Positions 24,276 to 32,369 of a stretch of 64,000 nt of DNA are shown piece after piece. Below the pieces are notes generated by a model that was given only the letters and a program-made list of their open reading frames with translations, did no database searches and was not told the DNA's origin. Each line of letters begins with the position of its first letter. Positions within the stretch are counted from its first letter, which is position 1. Position numbers and translations under genes: made by a program. The stretch comes from Bacillota bacterium (GTDB taxonomy: Bacteria > Bacillota > Clostridia > Christensenellales > Aristaeellaceae), in contig JAEYOW010000038.1 of assembly GCA_023411375.1 (NCBI GenBank), positions 124,001 to 188,000 of the forward strand, read 5' to 3'.

Positions 24276-24997
24276 ACAATCCCCTCCGTACGATGATTGG
24301 AATGCTCACGCGGCGCCGCGTCGCAGCAAAGCACATATTTGGACGCCGCGGTTAGCTGGCTGGCGCGGGGCGGCAGCAGGCGGCGGATTTGCGTGGGCAA
24401 AAACTGGGTGAACTTGACCTCCATGATCATTTGACCCTCCGCCACAACCTCCACAGCGGGCAGATTGGGGTCAAAGAGCAGGAAGCGACCAAAGCCGGCG
24501 CGCACATGCTTGTCAAAGGTGATGCGCACGTCGCCCGCTTCCATCACGAAAGGCTCCCGCTCATAATCCACGATTACGCGCGGACGCATGATGCGTGACG
24601 TACACTCAAAGTAAAACTCGCGCAGAAGGTTATGACTGCTGTTTACCAAAAAGCCATACTCCCCGTCTAAAATCGCCTCGGTCTCCTCGCGGGTGAGCGG
24701 CGCGCTCTCCTTGCGGATATACTGGCCAAACTTGCTTTTGCGCTCCAGCCGGATAAGATGGTCGGAGCAATTGTACACGCGGATGCGGTATTTCCGCCGG
24801 GTGAGCACGCCCAGTTCCTTTTCCTCGTAAGCGCTGTTTCTGAAATCGTCAAAATATAGGCTTCGAATGTGATACTCCCCGATGCGGCCCGCGTGCGGAT
24901 CGCGCCTGACGAAGGGGAGCATGCGCTGGCGAAGCAGAGCCCACTCGGGAATGCTGATCAGGTATTTCAGCTCGTGACGGTAGGTCTCCTGGCTCAT
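24260..24997 (-). CDS. VTC-domain (polyphosphate-polymerase-like, CYTH fold) protein
   Basis: 245 residues forming a triphosphate-tunnel fold. Tunnel residues are visible in order: HELKYLI (8-14), RRKYRIRVYN, IRLERKSKFGQY, VIVDYEREPF, VRITFDKHVRAG, and MIMEVKFTQFLP, giving the alternating Glu, Lys and Arg pairs of CYTH enzymes. Yeast VTC4 makes polyphosphate from ATP with this domain; most bacterial homologues are uncharacterised. There is no membrane segment, so the DUF4956 protein, whose gene overlaps, may anchor it. The start overlaps the cotH stop by four bases. Polyphosphate synthesis is a family-level prediction, not shown. Confidence 0.85.
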   Translation of the reverse strand: MSQETYRHELKYLISIPEWALLRQRMLPFVRRDPHAGRIGEYHIRSLYFDDFRNSAYEEKELGVLTRRKYRIRVYNCSDHLIRLERKSKFGQYIRKESAPLTREETEAILDGEYGFLVNSSHNLLREFYFECTSRIMRPRVIVDYEREPFVMEAGDVRITFDKHVRAGFGRFLLFDPNLPAVEVVAEGQMIMEVKFTQFLPTQIRRLLPPRASQLTAASKYVLCCDAAPREHSNHRTEGIVWKLR

Positions 24998-26766
24998 CGC
25001 GTATTCGTCACCGTCCCATCTTCCGCGACGGTGAAACGCCGCGTACCCGTATGAATGCCCGCGCTTGTCTCTACCTGGTCATACGCGATCTGGGTATGGC
25101 CGCTGGCGTTTCGCGCGGTCACACGCCAGTAATACACGCCCTTGGCGGGAACCGGCAGGGAAGCTTCGGTTTTTAGCTGCGCAGCGCTCTCGTATACGAG
25201 GGTATCGGGCGCGAAGCTCCAATCGCGGGCAACCTGGACGGTATAATGTACAAACTCGCCGTCAAAGTCGTAGGCGTCGCCCCAGCTAAGCCTGAGCTTG
25301 CCTGCCTGCGAGTGCGCGTCGTCCATATAAAAGGGCATGGGCTTTTCAAAGGATTCCAGAAAGTGGCGGTAGGCGGTATCCAAATCATGGGGTAGGTTTT
25401 CATATATCCGCTCAAGCTGGGCGCTCTCGATTCGCATGTTAACCGCGTCCGGCATGCGGGCTGTGTAAACGTCAACAACGATCCGGTACTGGGCGATCAA
25501 TTCAGCGACGCGCTCCGGGGTGATAATGGCGCGCAACCGCTCCATCTTTTCACGAATCATGTCGCGGTAGTCTTCCACACGCAGCATACGGTTGAAAAGA
25601 GTCACGCCCCAGTAGTTGGAGACGCCAAGCGTCCAACTGCCTTCCGCCCATGCGTTGCCCAACAGCTCGTCCTCGTAAAAGGCGAGCGCGCCGTCGCCAT
25701 CCCAGCAGATATAATACCACGTATCGCTTCCCACGGGGTTATAGAGAAAGTAATTTTGCGCGTTGCTGTCCTCGTTGCCCATAAGGATGTTAAAGGCCAT
25801 ATAACTGGTAAGATTATCGACGTCAAAGTACTTTTCAACGATATCTTGGATGGTCAGGTCGTAGTTATTGACCGCGTCCAGCATTTCGATAAGCTTTTCA
25901 TGATTCTCGCTGACCTTTGGTTCCAACACCCCGCTGAATTTGGAAAGGTCGTAAAGCGGATCGGTTGCCAGCCGGATGACTTCCGGATAGCGGAACAGCT
26001 CGCACATATTGGCCTTGTAAAGGCCGCCGTCCCGGCTTAACCCATGATTGCGCAGATAACGGTTGTTGGGAAGCTCCACCTGCGTAAACAGCCCGTAGTC
26101 CACAAAAGCGTCCGATGAATTTTCCGCAGTTTCATCCTTGATGTAAAGATGCACAAACTGTGTGCGCAGGCTGACCATGTCCGGCACATCCTGTAAAAGC
26201 CTGAAATATAACGCGTTACGCAGCCGCGTTACATCGCCGGGGTGCTTGTTAAGCGCGATCGCCCGCTGGCCGCGCCACAGACCGGCGCTGCCGTTGAGCG
26301 AAAGACGGTAGGACTTTTGCCCGTAGCCTGTGCTGGTGCGGCCGCGAACGTTGATGGTCGCGTTGGGCTCCGTCGCGCCGAAGCCAACCTCGCCGGGAAG
26401 CGGGCCGTTTTCGTCGCCTACCTGAACGATAGCGTCCGCGTAGATTTTCTCCACGCCCGTCATGCCCTGAAGGTTCAGGTAGGAGTTGACCTCCTCAAAC
26501 GTATGGTTGGTTCCGTCAGACTCGGTTCCGCGGCGGACGGTGACATAAAAGCAGGGAACTTCGAGCGGATCGTAGGCCGAATAGAGCGATGGATCGTCCG
26601 TCAAGGGAAGCCGGTTGACGTCCTGCGGTTCGGCCTTTTTTACCTGGGGCTGGGGGATTGCGGCTTCCATATCCGTTTCGCCCGGCTGCGTAATCGGCGC
26701 GCAGCCGCCCAGCAGGATGCAAAGGGTCATGCACAGTGCGGGTAATCTGAGTTTTCTCACATTCAT
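24994..26766 (-). CDS. CotH-family kinase-like lipoprotein with C-terminal fibronectin-like domain
   Basis: 590 residues. Signal with lipobox LLGGC (Cys ~21), then the CotH kinase fold: FGATEPNATINVRGRTSTGYGQKSYRL region with the R-G-x-S/T and K that bind ATP (described in parts), the catalytic segment GNEDSNAQNYFLYN, and the metal motif CWDGDGALAFY, equivalent to WDxD of CotH kinases. Residues ~490-585 read like a fibronectin type III domain (LRLSWGDAYDFDGEFVHY, GVYYWRVTARN). Spore CotH phosphorylates serines of coat proteins. This copy is a surface lipoprotein directly coupled to pelG by an ATGA overlap, so its substrate may be a surface or export protein. AGGGAGG sets the start at 26766. 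Confidence 0.87.
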   Translation of the reverse strand: MNVRKLRLPALCMTLCILLGGCAPITQPGETDMEAAIPQPQVKKAEPQDVNRLPLTDDPSLYSAYDPLEVPCFYVTVRRGTESDGTNHTFEEVNSYLNLQGMTGVEKIYADAIVQVGDENGPLPGEVGFGATEPNATINVRGRTSTGYGQKSYRLSLNGSAGLWRGQRAIALNKHPGDVTRLRNALYFRLLQDVPDMVSLRTQFVHLYIKDETAENSSDAFVDYGLFTQVELPNNRYLRNHGLSRDGGLYKANMCELFRYPEVIRLATDPLYDLSKFSGVLEPKVSENHEKLIEMLDAVNNYDLTIQDIVEKYFDVDNLTSYMAFNILMGNEDSNAQNYFLYNPVGSDTWYYICWDGDGALAFYEDELLGNAWAEGSWTLGVSNYWGVTLFNRMLRVEDYRDMIREKMERLRAIITPERVAELIAQYRIVVDVYTARMPDAVNMRIESAQLERIYENLPHDLDTAYRHFLESFEKPMPFYMDDAHSQAGKLRLSWGDAYDFDGEFVHYTVQVARDWSFAPDTLVYESAAQLKTEASLPVPAKGVYYWRVTARNASGHTQIAYDQVETSAGIHTGTRRFTVAEDGTVTNTR

Positions 26767-28241
26767 GCGTTGATTCCTCCCTGATTTACGCTCTTGGGCG
26801 TCCCGGCGCGCCTGTCCAGCCACGCCGCGAGGGATATCCAGAACCCCTTCTTTTCCCGGTTGAGTACGGGCTGTTCGCAGAAAACATGGTAATCGATCCG
26901 GTTAACATAGCGAATGAGGCGCGGAAGCGCGGCGAGGTAGATCGCGCCGCCCGCCAGCGCGAAGCCGACCCCGTAATACAGCGAGGAAACGTTCATCAGA
27001 ATGGCTGTGGACACGCTGTTGACCAGGAAAAAAACAATTGTAGTAAAAAGGGCGCCTCGGCGGTCGTTAAAATAGAGCTGCAATAGCATCAGGCTGTTGC
27101 CGACGGCGTAGCCGCTGTAGCCGATCACCATAATTTGAAACATGGCGATCATATCCGTCGTAAAGCCAATCAGCTCCAGGAAATAGCGCATCAGCACCGC
27201 GTATGCGACCATGCAGAAGATCTGCACGCTGGAAAGCTTAAAGATTTCCTGATGCAGCACGGTGGCCATGCTGGTTCGCGCAAGGGTGATTTCCGAAAGC
27301 GTGCCACCGTCGGTGATGGCGCTGAAATAATCGCGGTATTTTTGATAGAAGTTAACCTCTACCGATACGATAAAATTGATGCTTGTGGGAACGGTGACCA
27401 GATAGGCGAAAAAAGAGGCGGCGTCGTGCGAGGCGGCCTGGCGGAACCAGCCGGCCAACGGCTCGCCCAAGGGGCTAAACCACATCAAAATCATATGCGC
27501 GAACGCACCCGCCATATTGAAAAAGCCGATGGCGAGCAGGCTTGGCGTGCGGTTAAACCATGCCGTAAACGCGAACGGACTTCCGCTTCCAGCGGGAAAG
27601 TATCGCAAAAGGACCCGCATAAAGCCCACCAGCATAATGCCGTAGCCAGTGGCCATCGCCGCCATAAGGGAAGTGGTCACGCGCAGGCCAAGGGCGATGA
27701 AGCAGCAGCCCAAACCAAGCGCCGCACCGATTCCCAGCGCGAATACATACAGGATGCGCTTGTAATCCTTTGCGGCGGTGATGTAGGACATCTGCAGCCA
27801 TACGGGAATCAGCAGCATAAACAAAAGCCAGTTAAGCGCGCGGTCAACCAGCGCGATTTCCGGAGCCTGGGCGAGAAACAGCGCATACAGCACCCCGCCC
27901 GGGACCATGATCAGAAGCGAAGCGCCAAACAGCGAGGGCAATACGCGCTCGGGGCTGTCCTGATAAAGCTGGTCCGCGACATAGCGGGACAGGAGCATTT
28001 GAAGCCCGGAGGTCAGCAGCAAAGAAAGTAACATGGCGTAAACCATCATCACCACAAGGCGTTCGCGTTCCACCTCGCTTACGCCGGAAACGTTCGCGAT
28101 GGACTGAACGCCTAAGAGCAGCACGATCGCCAGGAGCATGGTGCCGGAGCAGACGATGCTGGCATAGGCGTAGGCGCGTATTTTCATGATCATTCCGCGC
28201 CCCGCAAACAGCTTTTTAAGCTCAAAGCCGATTCCAGCCAT
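26763..28241 (-). CDS. pelG: PelG, Pel exopolysaccharide flippase-like membrane protein
   Basis: 492 residues with about 12 membrane helices, the length and N-terminus (MAGIGFELKKLFAGRG) of PelG, a MOP-superfamily protein that moves the Pel polymer across the inner membrane. Recognisable stretches are LLTSGLQMLLSRYVADQLY and GFTTDMIAMFQIMVIGYSGY. Start 28241 shares one base with the pelF stop (TAATG); longer readings run through pelF in another frame. In Pel systems PelG works with PelD, PelE and PelF, all present upstream in order. Confidence 0.92.
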   Translation of the reverse strand: MAGIGFELKKLFAGRGMIMKIRAYAYASIVCSGTMLLAIVLLLGVQSIANVSGVSEVERERLVVMMVYAMLLSLLLTSGLQMLLSRYVADQLYQDSPERVLPSLFGASLLIMVPGGVLYALFLAQAPEIALVDRALNWLLFMLLIPVWLQMSYITAAKDYKRILYVFALGIGAALGLGCCFIALGLRVTTSLMAAMATGYGIMLVGFMRVLLRYFPAGSGSPFAFTAWFNRTPSLLAIGFFNMAGAFAHMILMWFSPLGEPLAGWFRQAASHDAASFFAYLVTVPTSINFIVSVEVNFYQKYRDYFSAITDGGTLSEITLARTSMATVLHQEIFKLSSVQIFCMVAYAVLMRYFLELIGFTTDMIAMFQIMVIGYSGYAVGNSLMLLQLYFNDRRGALFTTIVFFLVNSVSTAILMNVSSLYYGVGFALAGGAIYLAALPRLIRYVNRIDYHVFCEQPVLNREKKGFWISLAAWLDRRAGTPKSVNQGGINA

Positions 28242-29665
28242 TAATTCGGCCCCCCTTTCGCAACCGCTTCGTGAAAGAGCGCGTCGTAGCGCTTGAGCAT
28301 GTCCTCGTGCCGGTAAAGCGCCTCTACGCGGCGGCGGCCCGCCTCGCCCATCCGAAGGCGAAGGGAACGGCTGCCCGCAAGCTTTAAAATCGCCTCCGAC
28401 AGCGCGCTTTGATGCATGACGGGCGTGCATACGCCCGCTTCGCCAAAGTCATCGTCTACGCCGGCCAACAGTTCGCAGCAGCAGCCGACATTGGTGGTTA
28501 TAGCGGGCCGGGAAGCGGCGAACGATTCCAGCACCGCAAGCGGCTGGCCCTCCGATAGGCTTGTAAGCAGCGTAAAATCAATCTTCCGCATATATTCCGT
28601 CACGTTAACGCGTCCGGTGAAGATCACGCGGTCAAGCCCGAGCTCCTCCTTAAGTTGTAAGCACTCCGCAAAATATTCCTCGTCCTCGTCCGTCGTGCCC
28701 ATGATATGCAGCCGCACGCGGGACGCTTCGGCGCAAACGAGGGAAAAGGCGTACAGCATGGTTTTAATATCCTTGATCGGCACGATGCGCACCACCGCGC
28801 CCACATCCACCCATCCGTCGGGCTCCTTGACCGGTATGGAAGCGAAGCGGTTATAGTTTACGCCGTTGGGAATGACGGAGCATTTCTCCCGAGGGCAGCC
28901 AATTTCCTGCTGGATCAGGCTGGCGCGGTGAAAAAGAGAGGTAACATAGTCGGCGTTTAAATAGGCGCAGCGGGTAAACATGTAAAACATGTTGATCCAC
29001 AAATCCTTAAAGTGAGGGGGAACCCATTGCGTGCGAAGGATTTCCTCCTCGCGCTCCCGCGTATAAATTCCATGCTCCGTAAGGATGAACGGCTTGTGAA
29101 AAAGCTGGCTTGCCATGGAACCCAGCACGCCCGCATAGCCGGCGGATATGGCGTAGTACAGGTCGGCCTTTGGCGGCTCGTCGCCCAACAGGTACAGCAG
29201 GGGCAAAAACATAGAGCGTACCGTCCAGAAGTAATCCGTAAAGCCTACGAAGGGATAATCCGTTTTGCAGATATCCTCCAGAATAGACAGAAATTCCTCT
29301 TGAAGCAGAAAAGCCACGTTGTCCATCCGCCGCTTATGAAACAGCCGGAAAAGTACGCTCCAGTCAGGCTGGCCGCATTGGAAAAGCTCGCGAACGGCGG
29401 TCCGCTGCTCGCCGGTGAAACGCCTGCGAACCAGCGCCGGGTTGCCCATTGGCTCGGTCAGAACGGAATCCAGATAGACATCCTTGAGCTCCACGACGTT
29501 TGACGGAAGCTGATAGGCGAAATGGCCGCGTTTTTTCTGCTCCGCGCCGATGGCCCAGATGGAAAACTCATGCTGCGGCATGGCCTGAATGAGCCCTTGC
29601 AGCCAGGAGGACACGCCGCCCATCACAAAGGGATAGCAACCCTCGCAGATCACGCAGATTCTCAT
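28241..29665 (-). CDS. pelF: PelF, Pel glycosyltransferase (GT4 family)
   Basis: 474 residues, cytoplasmic glycosyltransferase of the GT-B fold. The N-terminus MRICVICEGCYPFVMGGVSS with the GGVS donor loop is typical of PelF. The C-terminal half has VRIVPIKDIKTML, MGTTDEDEEY and the E-x7-E motif in SEGQPLAVLESFAASRPAI, which binds the UDP-sugar. PelF polymerises N-acetylgalactosamine-rich Pel using UDP-GalNAc. The start overlaps the stop of the deacetylase gene by four bases and the stop overlaps pelG by one. Confidence 0.93.
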   Translation of the reverse strand: MRICVICEGCYPFVMGGVSSWLQGLIQAMPQHEFSIWAIGAEQKKRGHFAYQLPSNVVELKDVYLDSVLTEPMGNPALVRRRFTGEQRTAVRELFQCGQPDWSVLFRLFHKRRMDNVAFLLQEEFLSILEDICKTDYPFVGFTDYFWTVRSMFLPLLYLLGDEPPKADLYYAISAGYAGVLGSMASQLFHKPFILTEHGIYTREREEEILRTQWVPPHFKDLWINMFYMFTRCAYLNADYVTSLFHRASLIQQEIGCPREKCSVIPNGVNYNRFASIPVKEPDGWVDVGAVVRIVPIKDIKTMLYAFSLVCAEASRVRLHIMGTTDEDEEYFAECLQLKEELGLDRVIFTGRVNVTEYMRKIDFTLLTSLSEGQPLAVLESFAASRPAITTNVGCCCELLAGVDDDFGEAGVCTPVMHQSALSEAILKLAGSRSLRLRMGEAGRRRVEALYRHEDMLKRYDALFHEAVAKGGPN

Positions 29666-31491
29666 TTCTTCACCTCCCAGCTGATGCGTACCTGGTCGGA
29701 TACGGCATGAATCCAGGCAAAATGGTCGTTGATGGGATAGCCTTTGCCACCCTCGACGGTGAAGGCTTCATCCGTGCGCGTGCGCAGGGCGAGCCAGGCT
29801 TCGTCCACAAAGGGCGACAGCGTAAGCGTGAGCGTACCGCCATCCCACTCGCGCGCGACATTCAGGCGATCGTAGCGCTGCACGGCGGCCGCTCCCTCTG
29901 ATGCGGTCGAATAGCGGAGCATTGGATAGTTCCGCGAAAGCTGTTCCAGCGATTGCGAGAAGCTCTGGTACAGGCGCGTCCAGCCAAGGTTGCCGCCGCG
30001 GTCGTCGTCCAGTACGTCATCCGGGTGAATAAAATGGGAAAAAACGCCATGCAACAGCAGTTCCTGCGCCTCCACAAACCTGACATAGGCGTCCATCTCA
30101 AAGCCCGAAGTAACGCGCGGCACGGAAACAGAGCCGTCCGATTCCTCGCGGAACTCCTGAACAAGAGCGCTGACGCCCGCCTCGTACAAATACAGGCCGG
30201 AAATGGTACGTACCTGCGGCAGCGTCTCCAGCAGCGTTTTCTGACCAAGCCCGCTGAGGTAGTTGGAGGGAGGAACATACGTGGCGAAGGAGGCTTCGGG
30301 AAGAGACTTCCGTCCATAGCGGTATAGCTCCCGCAATGCAAGCGCCATGTTTTCAGCGGACGGCCAGGTCCTGTAATTTTCGCCCCTGTATGGAAAGCCT
30401 TCCGGGCAAAGCGGCATGTGGTTATATCCATGCAGGCCGATTTCCCCGCCCGCGTGAATGAGCTCCGACGCATAATACCGCAGCAGGGAACGGTCTTCGG
30501 TATCCGGCTCAAAAGGCGGCTCAACCCGGTCGTTATACGTCTCCACCAGCACGCCTGTATAGCGTACGCCGTACGTCCATACCAGGCGCTTCATATCCGG
30601 CCACCAGTGATTGCGGAAAAAGCCCTGAATGCTGTAGCCGAAATCCGCCATCAGCCGCTCGTCCGTCCCCTCGGGTTGTGGCGCGGGAAAATCGTCGATA
30701 AAAATCATACCGGCGTTGATGATGGGGTAGACGATGGTATCCTCCAGGGCGAAAAGCGCGCAAAGCGTGAGGCCGCGGTTGGCCTTTTCGCCGGTAAGGG
30801 TGGCGTTGAGCACCATTACGCGTCCGTTGCCGAGCGCACGCTCCCACAGAAGCGGCAGGCGCCGTTCATCTCCGGTTTCCAGATGAACGGTGCATTCTTC
30901 GGAAAGCCGAACGGAGAGCGTGTTGTCCCGCAGGGAAATATCGTCATGCACCGCGCCGCTTTCATACATTGGAAGAAGGTCGGTCAAAAAGCGGATTTTG
31001 GAATATTCCACATATTCGCCGCCGCATTCAGTGACGCCGAGCTTCCGGCTTATAATTTGGAAAGCGTCCGTATTCGCAGGGGACATCATTAGCCCGAAAT
31101 GACCGCCACGCTCAATCCATCCGCCGAGCGCCTCCATGTGCTCCAGCAGGGGGTCCATGTGCTGAGAGCACAACAGGATGCTGCCAAAGCCGTTAAAATT
31201 CCCAAGCGGCCGCTGGGCCAGGTCAAGGGTCGTGTACGGCATGCGCAGAAGGTCGAGCGTGTCCGTAAGCTGGCTGACAAAGGCGGCCTCATTCGTCTGC
31301 CCGGAATGGTAGAGCACCAGCAAATCCGGCTCCTGATTCAAGCTGTCCGAAGCGTCGGCGGAAGCCTCCAGGTAATCCAGCACTGGCGCGCGCACGGCAA
31401 AATTTGGACCGACTTGCTCGGCCAGAATAATGATTAACAGCAGTAGCATGCAAATTAACGGCGCATAAAGCCGTGTCAGAGAGTTTTTCAT
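29662..31491 (-). CDS. pelA: PelA deacetylase-type protein (DUF2194, NodB-like fold), no hydrolase domain
   Basis: 609 residues: one N-terminal membrane anchor (9-25), a flavodoxin/reductase-like region (about 55-250, LLVLYHSGQTNEAAF, NGFGSILLCSQHM) and a C-terminal DUF2194 polysaccharide deacetylase-like domain. Metal ligands are in place: IDD at about 265-267 and HGYNH at 354-358. This matches the PelA-DA protein of Gram-positive Pel loci, which removes acetyl groups from the polymer at the cell surface. Pseudomonas PelA also has a glycoside hydrolase domain; none is seen here. Overlaps pelE and pelF by four bases each. Confidence 0.85.
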   Translation of the reverse strand: MKNSLTRLYAPLICMLLLLIIILAEQVGPNFAVRAPVLDYLEASADASDSLNQEPDLLVLYHSGQTNEAAFVSQLTDTLDLLRMPYTTLDLAQRPLGNFNGFGSILLCSQHMDPLLEHMEALGGWIERGGHFGLMMSPANTDAFQIISRKLGVTECGGEYVEYSKIRFLTDLLPMYESGAVHDDISLRDNTLSVRLSEECTVHLETGDERRLPLLWERALGNGRVMVLNATLTGEKANRGLTLCALFALEDTIVYPIINAGMIFIDDFPAPQPEGTDERLMADFGYSIQGFFRNHWWPDMKRLVWTYGVRYTGVLVETYNDRVEPPFEPDTEDRSLLRYYASELIHAGGEIGLHGYNHMPLCPEGFPYRGENYRTWPSAENMALALRELYRYGRKSLPEASFATYVPPSNYLSGLGQKTLLETLPQVRTISGLYLYEAGVSALVQEFREESDGSVSVPRVTSGFEMDAYVRFVEAQELLLHGVFSHFIHPDDVLDDDRGGNLGWTRLYQSFSQSLEQLSRNYPMLRYSTASEGAAAVQRYDRLNVAREWDGGTLTLTLSPFVDEAWLALRTRTDEAFTVEGGKGYPINDHFAWIHAVSDQVRISWEVKK

Positions 31492-32369
31492 GCATTGTTC
31501 TCCATCCAGAATTGCATCCGCTCACGCCCTGCGGACGTCCATTGCACATCGCTGGCATTCATTAAATTGATCAGGGATTGAAAGGCTGCCTGATGGTGCG
31601 TATCCGCGCAAACGCGCAGCATCTCAAACCAGGAGCGCTCGTCCGCCGGCCACCGCCGAAGCGCTTCCTGAGCGATTTCCCGGGCGTTGGACGGTTCGCC
31701 GAGGGCGAGACAATTGCGCACCGCAAGGCTCATCAGCTCCGGCGTCGGCATGGCGGAGAGCGATGCGTCCAGAGCCTCGGCAAGCGCAAGCCTCTGGTGA
31801 CGAAGCGCCTGGCCCTCGATCAGGCCGCTTTCGCAGTAGCGGTTGAGCAGAGTAACGTATTGAGAGCGAAGCTCATCATCCTGCGGCTCCGCCTCAAGCT
31901 CCACCTGAAAGCGCTGAATTTCCAGCCTCATCCGGCGCTGAAGCTCGGTGATGGTCGCGGTGGCGTAATGGGCTGTTTCCGCATCGTCGTTAAAGCGGGC
32001 AAGAAGCAGAAGATCGAGGTTTTCCATGGGATCGCCGCGCAGCAGGTTCATCATCTGGCGCCTGCGCTGCCCAGGGTCGTTAATCAGGAGCGCCTCCTCC
32101 AGCGGCACGGCGCTGTGGGTATCAAGCTGAAAGGAGAGGCGACGGCTATGGGCCTCGTTTTGTCTTTTCAGCCATTCCGCCTCCGGAGGAACGCCGCCGC
32201 GCGCCGCGTGCGCAAGCGCCCACACGGACAGCGGGCCGAAAAAGGGTAAAAGCAACATCCACAGCGCGTAGGCCGGCCTGATAATAACGGACTTGCGCGC
32301 AAAAAAGAACAGCAAAACCGAGCATAGCAGCACGTGCGCGGCAAGAATGGCCAAAAGCTGTTCATTCAA
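31488..32369 (-). CDS. pelE: PelE-like protein with two membrane helices and TPR-type repeats
   Basis: 293 residues: two hydrophobic helices near the N-terminus (LLAILAAHVLLCSVLLFFFA and YALWMLLLPFFGPLSVWALA) followed by an alpha-helical, charged region that reads like tetratricopeptide repeats (VTLLNRYCESGLIEGQALRH, NCLALGEPSNAREIAQEALR). This is the layout of PelE, which bridges PelD and PelF/PelG. The sequence is too diverged for certainty; position between pelD and pelA is the main argument. The start is TTG at 32369, ten bases after AGGAG and overlapping the pelD stop. A longer frame exists but lies within pelD. Confidence 0.75.
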   Translation of the reverse strand: MNEQLLAILAAHVLLCSVLLFFFARKSVIIRPAYALWMLLLPFFGPLSVWALAHAARGGVPPEAEWLKRQNEAHSRRLSFQLDTHSAVPLEEALLINDPGQRRRQMMNLLRGDPMENLDLLLLARFNDDAETAHYATATITELQRRMRLEIQRFQVELEAEPQDDELRSQYVTLLNRYCESGLIEGQALRHQRLALAEALDASLSAMPTPELMSLAVRNCLALGEPSNAREIAQEALRRWPADERSWFEMLRVCADTHHQAAFQSLINLMNASDVQWTSAGRERMQFWMENNA

